DNA of 27,557 bases. Origin: DATDRS01 sp035291605 (GTDB taxonomy: Bacteria; Chloroflexota; Anaerolineae; Anaerolineales; UBA6663). The stretch's first letter is position 1. The number at the start of each line of letters is the position of its first letter. Location of the stretch: assembly GCA_035291605.1 (NCBI GenBank), contig DATDRS010000204.1:1-27557 (forward strand), given 5' to 3'. The position numbers and the translations under genes are program-made. Shown here one piece after another: positions 16,886 through 24,258 of the stretch. The notes beneath the pieces were generated by a model, which saw only the letters and a program-made list of their open reading frames with translations, had not been told where the DNA came from and made no database searches.

Positions 16886-17691
16886 TGTGTCCCCTCCAGC
16901 GCCATCTTGCGGCTGAAGCGCTGCACGGCTTCGCGCTGGCGCTGAGCGATGGCGGCGAGTTCGCCGTTGAGCAGGGCCTGGCGCACGCGATGATCCCCGT
17001 CCAGCAGGCGCATGGCCACCCAGCGCGCATTGGGCAGGTCGGGGGCTGCGTGCTCGATGAGCGGAAGCAGTTGGGCCACGGCGCGTTGAAGTTCGTCATT
17101 GCCGCGCACGCGATGCGGCGCGGTCGTGAGGCGGCCCTCGATCACGTCGGCCACCGTCGTGAGGAGTTGGCGGAGCCCCTCTCCCGTGCGCGCGGCGGTC
17201 GGGACGGCGGGCGCGCCCAGGTCGCGCGAGAGACTGCGAACGTCCACCTCCAGCCCTTTGCGCCGGGCTTCGTCCATCAGGTTGACGCACACGACCACGC
17301 GGTCGCTGATCTCCAGCACCTGCAGCGCCAGGTTCAGGTTGCGCTCCAGGCAGGTGGCGTCCACGACCACGATCGTGCAGTCCGGCTGTCCGAAGAGGAT
17401 GAAGTCGCGGGCGATCTCTTCGTCCTGCGAGGCCGAAAGGAGCGAGTAAGTGCCGGGCAGGTCCACCAGTTTGTAACGTCGGCCGGCATAGGTGTAGCCG
17501 CCTTCGGCGCGCGTGACGGTTTTGCCCGGCCAGTTGCCGGTGTGTTGCTTGAGGCCGGTCAGCGCGTTGAAGACGGTGCTCTTTCCGGTGTTGGGGTTGC
17601 CCGCGAGCGCGACGACGTAGTCGAAGCGGGAGACGTCCAGGTCCATCTGGGCCAGGGGGGCATGCGCCGGGCAAGAGGAGCAATCAGTCAT
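16882..17691 (-). CDS. feoB: FeoB GTPase and GDI domain as a separate protein
   Basis: 269 residues: N-terminal CSSC motif (4-7), a G domain with G1 GNPNTGKS (31-38), switch I TGNWPGKTV, G3 DLPG (77-80) and G4 NLMD (137-140), then a helical GDI-like region (about 185-260) ending in SRKMALEGTQ. In ordinary FeoB this is joined to the membrane domain; here the protein stops in the linker. The ATG at 17691 is preceded by GGAG six bases upstream and overlaps the stop of the DtxR/FeoA gene by 8 bases. The two FeoB parts are expected to assemble at the membrane for GTP-dependent Fe(II) uptake. Confidence 0.92.
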   Translation of the reverse strand: MTDCSSCPAHAPLAQMDLDVSRFDYVVALAGNPNTGKSTVFNALTGLKQHTGNWPGKTVTRAEGGYTYAGRRYKLVDLPGTYSLLSASQDEEIARDFILFGQPDCTIVVVDATCLERNLNLALQVLEISDRVVVCVNLMDEARRKGLEVDVRSLSRDLGAPAVPTAARTGEGLRQLLTTVADVIEGRLTTAPHRVRGNDELQRAVAQLLPLIEHAAPDLPNARWVAMRLLDGDHRVRQALLNGELAAIAQRQREAVQRFSRKMALEGTQ

Positions 17692-18700
17692 GGTCAGCTC
17701 CATGGTCAGTGATGAGAATGCTTTCGGCCTGATCGCGGCGCAGCGCGATGAGCGTGCCGCGCACGCGATACGCGACCGGGTCGCCAAAGGGGCTGGGCAG
17801 TTCGGCGGTGATGGGCGTCCCGGGCGTGAGGCCCAGGTCGAGCAGGCGGCGGCGGGTGAAGCCCTGCAGTGACTCGTCCAGTTCCCGCACGATTGCCCTC
17901 TGCCCGCGGCGTAGGGCAGTCAGGCGGCGCGCGCTCGGAGTCTCAACCTGCCTCACCTCCGGGCGGACGAAGATGTTCGCGGCGACGACGGGGGCGAGAG
18001 TATGCGTGCGCTCTCCGTCGGAAAGGATCACGCGCCGGGCATTCGCCTCGAGCACCCGCACGACTTGTCCAGGCCGCAAACCCTCGGCGGCGATCTGCGC
18101 GAAGACGGTCTGCGGCTCGTCTTCGAGGTGAACGATCCGCGCGGGCAGGTTGAGCGGCCACGCGGTCACCGGCTGGACCACCGGGCGCGCCAGTTGTCCC
18201 TGGGCCGTGGGAATGGGGTCGCCATGCGGGTCGGTGACCGGATGGCCCATCGCGTCGGCGAGGGCCTGAAGCGCCTCGGTCGAATGCGCGTGCTCACGCC
18301 GCTCGGCCTCGGCGTGCACATCCGTCAGCGCCATGCGCGCCTCGTCGGCCAGGTAGCGTTCCCACAAGCGGTGGGCGCGGATCACCTGCAGGGCCAACTG
18401 TTCGCCCTCGGGCGTGAGGCGCAGGCCATCCGCCGCCGAGCGCAGCCAACCCAGGGCTTCCATGCGGGCGATCAGGTTGATGGCGGTGCGGGAGGGCAGG
18501 CGTAGCGCCCCAGCCAGCGAATCCGGGGTGGCCGGGTGACCGCGCCATTCGCAGGCGTGCAGGTGTTTAAGCGCGTCTTCGGCCAGCACCCGTTGCCGGG
18601 CTTCGCGCAACCGCCTCCACCGAGCCAGCAAGCCCACGCGCGGCCAGGCGCTGGCAGTGATCGCGAGCAGCCCCACCAGAGCAAGACCAATCAGCCACAT
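17684..18700 (-). CDS. Membrane-anchored DtxR-type regulator fused to two FeoA-like domains
   Basis: 338 residues with an unusual order. Residues 1-19 (MWLIGLALVGLLAITASAW) are a membrane anchor. About 40-100 is a winged-helix domain. About 101-165 is a DtxR dimerization domain ending DPHGDPIP. Metal ligands match DtxR/MntR positions: His110, Glu114, His129, Glu133 (in place of the DtxR Cys), Glu136 and His137. Two SH3-like FeoA domains follow (about 185-247 and 258-335); the second (QGFTRRRLLDLGLTPGTPI) is the classic FeoA form. The gene overlaps feoB by 8 bases and follows the PEP-type gene by one base. FeoA normally docks on FeoB, so this may act as metal-sensing FeoA at the membrane, as a regulator, or both. 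Confidence 0.88.
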   Translation of the reverse strand: MWLIGLALVGLLAITASAWPRVGLLARWRRLREARQRVLAEDALKHLHACEWRGHPATPDSLAGALRLPSRTAINLIARMEALGWLRSAADGLRLTPEGEQLALQVIRAHRLWERYLADEARMALTDVHAEAERREHAHSTEALQALADAMGHPVTDPHGDPIPTAQGQLARPVVQPVTAWPLNLPARIVHLEDEPQTVFAQIAAEGLRPGQVVRVLEANARRVILSDGERTHTLAPVVAANIFVRPEVRQVETPSARRLTALRRGQRAIVRELDESLQGFTRRRLLDLGLTPGTPITAELPSPFGDPVAYRVRGTLIALRRDQAESILITDHGADHD

Positions 18701-18701
18701 A

Positions 18702-20390
18702 TCAGGCCTCTTTCAAAACTTCCACGATCCCCTGTCCCCCGTTGACGCGCACGCGGTCGCCTGTGCGCAGGCGCATGGTCGCATTCCCGCACCCGACGAC
18801 GGCCGGGATGCCCAACTCGCGCGCGACAATCGCCGCGTGCGAGAGCGGCGCGCCCACATCGGTGACGATTGCGGCGGAGCGCGGGAAGAGGGGCGTCCAG
18901 CCTACGTTGGTCGTCGTCGTCACCAGGACCTCGCCGGGTTGCAGGCAGTCGCCCTCGTCGGGCGAATCCAACCGGCGCACCACGCCCTCGACCACGCCCG
19001 CCGCGCCGGGAAAACCTCGGATCAGGTCCTCACCCCCCAGCCCTCTCTTCTGTTGGGAGGCAACAGGAGAGGGAGAGTTTGCGTCGAACAAGTCGCTTCT
19101 CCGATTCGGATCGGCGGCCCATTGCGACGGGTCGAAACGCCCACGGATCAACGCCGGGTAGGGCGGCAGGGCGGAGTAGCGAGCGTGCGTCTCGCGCCGG
19201 GCCGGGATAAATTCGGTGACCGCCTCTTTCCCGGCCAATACGTCGGCCAGCTCATTGACCGACAGGAAGAACACGCCATCGCCCAAGCCGGTCAGTTGGC
19301 CCGCTCGCTGCACCAGTGCGCGCCAGGCCCAGATGACGCGGACGACCTCCGAGCGGATGGCCGCGCGGCCCCGCGCGGCAGCCGCGGTTTGCGCCAGGCG
19401 CTTCTGCATGGATTTGGCCCGCCGGGGATAGCGGCGCGTGAACCGCTCCCATGCTGCCGCGCGCTGGGCCTGCTGTCTGGCAAGCAGCGCGTCCACGTCG
19501 GCGTCCCGCAGGTTGGCGAGTTGCCGGTCAATCCACGCCGGGTCTTCGGCGGGGCGCGGCAGGGACACTTCGATTTCGTGCGGTCCCCGGTGACCAAACT
19601 GTTGGGCGTAGGCCTCGCGGCTCATTTCGCCCCGCGCCACCTTCGACAGCCCGATCAGCGGCCCCAGGCTGGCGAGATAGTTTGCCCCCTCGCTCAGACC
19701 TGAGAGCAGCGCGTTGGCGTCTTCTTCGCCGACCAATCGCCGCAGTTCGTGGCGCAGCGGGCGGTAGGCGTTCTCGTGGCCGCTCGTGCCGGCCGCGAGC
19801 ATGCGGCACGCTTCGCCGTACAGTGGTCCCAACCCCTCACGCCAGACGTTCAGCAGGTCGGCCCTGGTCTGCGCCGCGCGAACGCGCCCGCGCACGGCCT
19901 CGCAGCGCGCCGGGAACGCGTCCACAAATTCGGGCAGGCGCCGGCGGTTGTCGGCGGCGCGCTTCAGCAGGCGCGGGACGAGAGGCAGAACCGTGCGCAG
20001 CATGCGCCAGCGCGGGAGCGGCACGGTCGGAATCTCAAAGCCCTCCGGGATGCGCCCGAAGAACTCCTCCAATTCATAATTCAGGCGCTGGCGGTTCATG
20101 CCCAGCACGGCGAAAAACGACGCGGCCAGACTGACGTTCAGATAGAATCGCCCCCCGACGTTGCCCATGTACGGATGCCCGCCGGGGATGGGAAAGGGCA
20201 GGACTGTCGCGATGTAAATCTGGAGGAGAGACCAGGTGAGCGGCGTCATCATGTCCGGCACGGCCTCGCCGAAGTTCGAGCTCGTCCACAGATAATCGCC
20301 GGCCAGGCTGTCGTTCCACTCGCCCGTGCGTGCGTCGTGCGCCCGCAGGGTGGTGATGGGACGGGATTGCAGGAGGGAGGTAATCATCAT
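18702..20390 (-). CDS. PEP-utilizing-type protein resembling rifampicin phosphotransferase without the ATP-grasp domain
   Basis: 562 residues from the ATG at 20390, which overlaps the CDF stop as ATGA and has GGAG upstream. The C-terminal part is a PEP-utilizing mobile (swivelling His) domain: PGEVLVTTTTNVGWTPLFP, then GAPLSHAAIVARELGIPAV with catalytic His518 and a final VNGGQGIVEVL. Residues 25-430 resemble the middle, substrate-binding region of rifampicin phosphotransferase / PEP-synthase-like proteins (WNDSLAGDYLWTSSNFGEAV, MTPLTWSLLQ). The N-terminal ATP-grasp domain that charges the His is absent, and none is encoded nearby. Residues about 435-455 come from an inserted palindrome. A phosphotransfer role would need a partner; a binding-only role is possible. 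Position inside a metal operon is unexplained. Confidence 0.8.
   Translation of the reverse strand: MMITSLLQSRPITTLRAHDARTGEWNDSLAGDYLWTSSNFGEAVPDMMTPLTWSLLQIYIATVLPFPIPGGHPYMGNVGGRFYLNVSLAASFFAVLGMNRQRLNYELEEFFGRIPEGFEIPTVPLPRWRMLRTVLPLVPRLLKRAADNRRRLPEFVDAFPARCEAVRGRVRAAQTRADLLNVWREGLGPLYGEACRMLAAGTSGHENAYRPLRHELRRLVGEEDANALLSGLSEGANYLASLGPLIGLSKVARGEMSREAYAQQFGHRGPHEIEVSLPRPAEDPAWIDRQLANLRDADVDALLARQQAQRAAAWERFTRRYPRRAKSMQKRLAQTAAAARGRAAIRSEVVRVIWAWRALVQRAGQLTGLGDGVFFLSVNELADVLAGKEAVTEFIPARRETHARYSALPPYPALIRGRFDPSQWAADPNRRSDLFDANSPSPVASQQKRGLGGEDLIRGFPGAAGVVEGVVRRLDSPDEGDCLQPGEVLVTTTTNVGWTPLFPRSAAIVTDVGAPLSHAAIVARELGIPAVVGCGNATMRLRTGDRVRVNGGQGIVEVLKEA
19041..19073. repeat. REP-like palindrome inside a coding sequence
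   Basis: CCCTCTC-TT-CTGTTG pairs exactly with CAACAGGAGAGGG apart from a two-base bulge, around a GGAGG loop. Flanking CTCACCCCCCAG and GGGAGAG belong to the same unit. It stays in frame and codes for a low-complexity stretch (SPSPVASQQKRGLGGEDL) in the linker before the His domain. Confidence 0.75.
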
Positions 20391-21358
20391 TGTTTCTCTG
20401 CGGATTGTACGGACGCCTCGGGCGCGTGATTGTGATTCGCCGTCGTCATATCGCAATACAGCAGATCAGGCTGGCAGCCCTCGCACTCCAACTGGAGCGT
20501 GGCGTGGGCGATGTGGTACTTGTGCGCCAGCACCTCGTTCAGGTTGCTCTGGATGGCCGCGCCCGCGCTGATGGAAATGTCGTCCGTCACCACGTGGGCC
20601 GAGAGCGCGCGCATGTCTTGCGTGATGCTCCACACGTGCAGGTCGTGCACGCCGCAGACGCCTTTCACGCGCAGCAGGTCGGCGACCATTGCGCGCATGT
20701 CCACGTCGTGGGGCGTGCCTTCGAGCAGGATATCCACGCTCTCGCGCACGATGCCCCAGACGCTCCACAGGATCAGCAAGCCGATGAAGACGCTCACGAG
20801 TGGGTCGAGGAAGCGCCAGCCGGTGAGCGCAATCGCGACCCCGGCCAGGATCGCGCCGAAGGTCGAGAGGGCGTCGCCCGCCAGGTGCACGAACGCGCTC
20901 CGCAGGTTCAAATCCTTTTCGCTCCCGCGCCTGACCAGCAGCGCCGTGCCGGTGTTGACCAGAAAGGCGACGACGGCGACGACGACGAGCACCCCGGCGT
21001 TGACCTCCGGCGGCGCGACGAGCCGGCGATAGGCTTCGTAGAAGATGCCCAACGAGATGAGCGCGAGCGTCGTCGAGTTGATCAGCGCGATGAGGATGCC
21101 AGCGCGGTGATAGCCGTAGGTCCTGCCCGCGTGGGAGTCCCGGCCCGCCAGGCGGACGGCGTACCAGCTCAACGCCAGCGCAATGACGTCGGTGAAGTTG
21201 TGCGCTGCGTCGGTGAGCAGGGCCAGGCTGTTGGCGTACAGGCCCGCCAGCGCCTCGACCACCACGAAGACTAGTGTGATGACCAGCGCCAGCCCCAGCC
21301 GCCGCGTCGTCAGGCTGGCGGCCTCGCCTGGGTGGGAAGGTAAATGTTGGGCCGCCAT
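20387..21358 (-). CDS. Cation diffusion facilitator (CDF) exporter, CzcD/Zn-type
   Basis: 323 residues, six membrane segments plus a cytoplasmic C-terminal domain. It exchanges cytoplasmic Zn(II) or related divalent metal for protons. The metal site is visible as HNFTD (His53, Asp57) in segment 2 and HLAGD (His158, Asp162) in segment 5, the His-Asp/His-Asp set of Zn-transporting CDFs. The C-terminal domain includes GVCGVHDLHVWSI, the conserved CDF fold element, and a final His/Cys-bearing tail (CEGCQPDLLYCDM, NHNH) that could bind metal. It lies three bases after the ICMT-like gene and overlaps the next gene by 4 bases. Confidence 0.93.
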   Translation of the reverse strand: MAAQHLPSHPGEAASLTTRRLGLALVITLVFVVVEALAGLYANSLALLTDAAHNFTDVIALALSWYAVRLAGRDSHAGRTYGYHRAGILIALINSTTLALISLGIFYEAYRRLVAPPEVNAGVLVVVAVVAFLVNTGTALLVRRGSEKDLNLRSAFVHLAGDALSTFGAILAGVAIALTGWRFLDPLVSVFIGLLILWSVWGIVRESVDILLEGTPHDVDMRAMVADLLRVKGVCGVHDLHVWSITQDMRALSAHVVTDDISISAGAAIQSNLNEVLAHKYHIAHATLQLECEGCQPDLLYCDMTTANHNHAPEASVQSAEKQ

Positions 21359-21361
21359 GGC

Positions 21362-21970
21362 TTACTGCATCAGCCGAGGCAGGAACCGCCCGGTGCGCTG
21401 CATGTATTCCCGGTACTCGTCCCCAAACTGCTCGACGAGTTTGGCTTCTTCAATCGGCGTGCGCGCGGCCAGCGGGCCGAGGGCGAGGATGGCCGAGAGC
21501 GCGATGAACCAGTTGGCGGCCAGCAGGATGAAGCCGAGAAACAGGAGAAAGCCGAAAGTGTACAAGGGGTGGCGAATATAGCGGTACGGACCGTGCGTCA
21601 CCAGCGTGTGTTCGCGGCGAATGGCGACCGTGTCGGTCACGTTGTGGCCCAGGCTGCGGAACATCCAGACGATGAGCGGAATAGCCACGGCAACCATCGC
21701 CGCGCCGACCCAGCGCAGCCAGGCGGGCAGCGGCAACGCCGACCACGCCATCCAGCGTGGGTTGATGAGATAGGCCAGCAGGCTCAGCCACATGGCGAAG
21801 CCAAAAACGCGCAGCAAGATCATGATGGCCACGCCCTCGCCTCGCCAATTGATCTTGTCGCCCGCTTTCGCTCCGGCCTTGGCCGCACGGCGGCGGAAAT
21901 AGCCGGAGATACTGACGACAATGACAAATAGGACGATGCCGGCGATTTGAAAAGTGGTTTCGGTGTTCAT
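21362..21970 (-). CDS. Isoprenylcysteine carboxyl methyltransferase-like membrane protein (copy 2)
   Basis: 202 residues with about five membrane segments and the ICMT/PEMT signature HTLVTHGPYRYIRHPLYT near residues 120-137, followed by FGDEYREYMQRTGRFLP near the C-terminus. This family binds S-adenosylmethionine and methylates lipid-like or membrane substrates; prokaryotes lack prenylated CAAX proteins, so the substrate here is unknown. The gene upstream is a clear paralogue sharing WMAWSALPLPAWLR and the same C-terminal motif. It precedes the CDF gene by three bases. Start ATG at 21970 gives the same N-terminal layout as its paralogue. Confidence 0.87.
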   Translation of the reverse strand: MNTETTFQIAGIVLFVIVVSISGYFRRRAAKAGAKAGDKINWRGEGVAIMILLRVFGFAMWLSLLAYLINPRWMAWSALPLPAWLRWVGAAMVAVAIPLIVWMFRSLGHNVTDTVAIRREHTLVTHGPYRYIRHPLYTFGFLLFLGFILLAANWFIALSAILALGPLAARTPIEEAKLVEQFGDEYREYMQRTGRFLPRLMQ

Positions 21971-21987
21971 AGGGAATCCTTTGGCCG

Positions 21988-22020
21988 AAGTAGAGACGTT
22001 CCGCCGGAACGTCTCTACTT
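21988..22020. repeat. Perfect 15-base palindrome at the junction of the ICMT paralogues
   Basis: AAGTAGAGACGTTCC (21988-22002), GCC loop, then its exact complement GGAACGTCTCTACTT (22006-22020). The upstream gene's final Lys codon and its TAG stop lie within the right arm. From memory GTAGAGACGTTCC-type palindromes are common dispersed elements in Chloroflexota. It may attenuate or stabilise the transcript. Confidence 0.85.
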
Positions 22021-22614
22021 GACGAATCGGGGCAGGAAACGCCCGGTGCGCTGTATGTAGGCGCGGTATTCGTCGCCGAACTTTTCGATCATCAATGCCT
22101 CTTCCCGGTCAATGCGGTTGACGACGATGACGGTCAACCCGATCAGGCCCGGCAGGCCGATGAGCCAGCTGGCCGAGGCCAGCAGGACGGCGATCGTGAA
22201 GAGATACAGCGAGGTGTACATAGGATGCCGCACCCAGCGGTAGGGGCCGTGCGTCACCAGCGTATGCCCGTCGCGGAGATGCAGGACCGTGTTGAAATTT
22301 TTGCCCAACGTCGCTTCAATCCACCATAGCAATGGCAGGTTCGCGTACCCGATGATCAGTCCGGCCAAACGTACCCACGCGGGCAGGGGAATGGCCGCCC
22401 AGGCGACCCACTGCGGGGCGACGAAGTACAACCCGAACGAGGTCAGCAGAATCAGACCGCTGATCATGCGGAAGATGAGCAGCGCCTTCAAGTTTTTCTC
22501 CCGGTACTCGATCTTGCCGCCTTCGCGCCGGGCTGTGTGGTGGTGATAGGCGCGCACCACAAAGAACAGTATAAAAAGGCCGAGGAAGAAAGTTTTGAAA
22601 AGAATTTCGTTCAT
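22015..22614 (-). CDS. Isoprenylcysteine carboxyl methyltransferase-like membrane protein (copy 1)
   Basis: 199 residues with about five membrane segments. The SAM-binding family signature is HTLVTHGPYRWVRHPMYT, followed by MIEKFGDEYRAYIQRTGRFL at the C-terminus. It is paralogous to the next gene but diverged, especially in the N-terminal half, so the duplication is not recent. The N-terminal His cluster (RAYHHHTARR) faces the cytoplasm or membrane edge and is not shared by copy 2. It starts eight bases after the cupredoxin stop. The stop codon is contributed by the palindrome at 21988-22020. Substrate unknown. Confidence 0.87.
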   Translation of the reverse strand: MNEILFKTFFLGLFILFFVVRAYHHHTARREGGKIEYREKNLKALLIFRMISGLILLTSFGLYFVAPQWVAWAAIPLPAWVRLAGLIIGYANLPLLWWIEATLGKNFNTVLHLRDGHTLVTHGPYRWVRHPMYTSLYLFTIAVLLASASWLIGLPGLIGLTVIVVNRIDREEALMIEKFGDEYRAYIQRTGRFLPRFVK

Positions 22615-22622
22615 TGAAGTCG

Positions 22623-23015
22623 TCAGTAAGCATTGGCCGAAAGATCGTTGACCGTCAGTTGGGCGCTCATACCGGCCTTATGATGACCGTCAATGCTGCA
22701 AATGATCTGCAGGCTGCCTGGGGTCGAGGTTTGGAAGTCGAAGGTGGCCGTCTGGCCGGACTTGACTTCGACATGAGCCAGTTCTTTGCCCCCCGGGTCG
22801 ATGATGGTGACATTGTGATCGAGAACTCCCTTGTTCATAACCACGAAGGCCAGGGGTTCACCGGTCTGGGCCGAGTAGAGGTTGGGGGTGATGGCGAATT
22901 CGGTTAACTCGACCGCAATCGAGCGCGAGGGCAGAGAGCTGCGACTGCCGCAGGCGGCCAGGGCCAGCGCCGCCAGGCTGAAAAGCACACCCCGGTAAAC
23001 ACGACGAATCTGCAT
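22623..23015 (-). CDS. Lipoprotein cupredoxin (type 1 copper)
   Basis: 130 residues. A lipoprotein signal peptide ends at LALAAC with Cys22 as the lipidated residue, so the protein is exported and membrane-tethered. The rest is a cupredoxin fold. Type 1 copper ligands are visible as His67 (GVLDHNVTI), Cys106, His111 and Met116 in CSIDGHHKAGM, the Cys-x4-His-x4-Met loop of plastocyanin/nitrite-reductase-like sites. It should be a blue-copper electron carrier. Its place between the ZIP transporter and the ICMT genes, and two genes from a multicopper oxidase, suggests it passes electrons to or from that oxidase. AAAGGA precedes the ATG by ten bases. Confidence 0.92.
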   Translation of the reverse strand: MQIRRVYRGVLFSLAALALAACGSRSSLPSRSIAVELTEFAITPNLYSAQTGEPLAFVVMNKGVLDHNVTIIDPGGKELAHVEVKSGQTATFDFQTSTPGSLQIICSIDGHHKAGMSAQLTVNDLSANAY

Positions 23016-23054
23016 AGTCCGAAAATCCTTTCGCTCTGTGTCAGAGTAAGACAG

Positions 23055-24257
23055 CTACTTGATGAAGAACCCGGTCGCGTAGAGCAGGAGCATACCGGCC
23101 GTCACGCCGGCGAAGGTGGTCAGCGGCATGGGGTTCCTGGCCGTTCCACGCTGGATCAGTTTGGCGATCTCGTAGGCGACCTCGAAGACCGCCCCGGCGC
23201 CAATCGCCAGGAACAGGACGGCCAGCGGCTGCGAGTACGTAAAGCCTCCGACCCACGCGCCTGCAATCGCTGGCGCGCCGCCGATCAACCCCACGAACGC
23301 CAGGTTTCGCAACGACGGCTGGTCTTTCACGATAGGCGCGATGATCCCCAGGCCCTCGGTGATGTTTTGGATGATGAAGCCGATGACGAGGAACGTGCCC
23401 AGGGCCGCTGCGCCCACGCTGTAGGCCGCGCCGATCGCCAATCCCTCGCCCAGGTTGTGCAGGCCGATGCCGATCGCGATCATGTAGGCCAGGGCCAGGC
23501 GTTGAGCGGTTTCGCTGCGCCCGATGCTGACCTGGCGGCGCGTGATGGCGTCCAGCAGCATGAACGTGACCACGACGCCGATCCCTACCAAGCCGACGCC
23601 CTGGAAGGGGCCGCCGACCTCCCCGGCCAGCTCCAGCGCTTCGCTGGTCGCGTCAATGCCCAGGTAAATCAGCAAACCCGCCGTGAGCGCCATGAGGAAG
23701 ATGAACAACCTCTGCCCGGCCTGCTTCAGGGCCGGGAACCAGCAAATGCCGAGCAAGACCGGAATGACGCCCACATACAGGCCAATGAGCGTAAAGCTCA
23801 AGAGCGTATTGCCGGCCGGCGCAGCCGTTGCAGTGGCGACCGGGATTTCGGCGTCAAAGGCAATCGCGTTGGAAGTGAAGAACGTGAGCGCGTACGCCTC
23901 GCCCTCCACCCAGGGATAGCTCAGGTTGACGACCGCCCGTCCAAACCGCGGGAGGGTGGCGCTGGGTTGGGCAGTAAAGGGCCAGATGGCGGCGTTGATG
24001 TTCACCGCGGCGAGGGTGATCGCCTGCGGACTGGTATTGCGAATATGGAATTCGATCTCGCCGGGGCGCAGGATCGTCCGGTCAAAGGTCACGCTCTCAA
24101 TCGGCGCCGCCGGTTCGACGTGCAGGCCTGCGCCGTTCGTCGCCAGGAAGAGCGCAATCACCCCGGCCAGGAGAACGAGGGGGAGGACGATCAAGCCAAT
24201 CGTCCTCACGTCCAGCGACCGGCGCGAGGCCGGCGTCGAAAGCGTTGAGTCGGACAT
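23055..24257 (-). CDS. ZIP-family metal transporter with N-terminal exported domain
   Basis: 400 residues. Residues 1-18 are cytoplasmic and about 19-41 form a membrane segment. About 45-145 is a beta-rich extracytoplasmic domain resembling a cupredoxin-like or Ig-like fold by hydrophobic pattern (IESVTFDRTILRPGEIEFHI) but without copper ligands. From 150 on comes the eight-segment ZIP core, with metal-site motifs HNLGEG (267-272) in segment 4 and QNITEG (297-302) in segment 5, as in GufA/ZupT-type ZIPs. Such proteins import Zn, Fe or Mn. Most bacterial ZIPs lack the extra domain. The ATG is one base after the oxidase stop and its GAGGAGG lies inside that gene. Inner membrane. Confidence 0.9.
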   Translation of the reverse strand: MSDSTLSTPASRRSLDVRTIGLIVLPLVLLAGVIALFLATNGAGLHVEPAAPIESVTFDRTILRPGEIEFHIRNTSPQAITLAAVNINAAIWPFTAQPSATLPRFGRAVVNLSYPWVEGEAYALTFFTSNAIAFDAEIPVATATAAPAGNTLLSFTLIGLYVGVIPVLLGICWFPALKQAGQRLFIFLMALTAGLLIYLGIDATSEALELAGEVGGPFQGVGLVGIGVVVTFMLLDAITRRQVSIGRSETAQRLALAYMIAIGIGLHNLGEGLAIGAAYSVGAAALGTFLVIGFIIQNITEGLGIIAPIVKDQPSLRNLAFVGLIGGAPAIAGAWVGGFTYSQPLAVLFLAIGAGAVFEVAYEIAKLIQRGTARNPMPLTTFAGVTAGMLLLYATGFFIK

Positions 24258-24258
24258 A

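Noticed and set aside
15614..16945. Plus-strand open frame of about 443 codons opposite the FeoB permease gene.
   Set aside because: Composition (runs of H, R, D, E, Q) is that of reverse-complemented membrane-protein codons; no motif.
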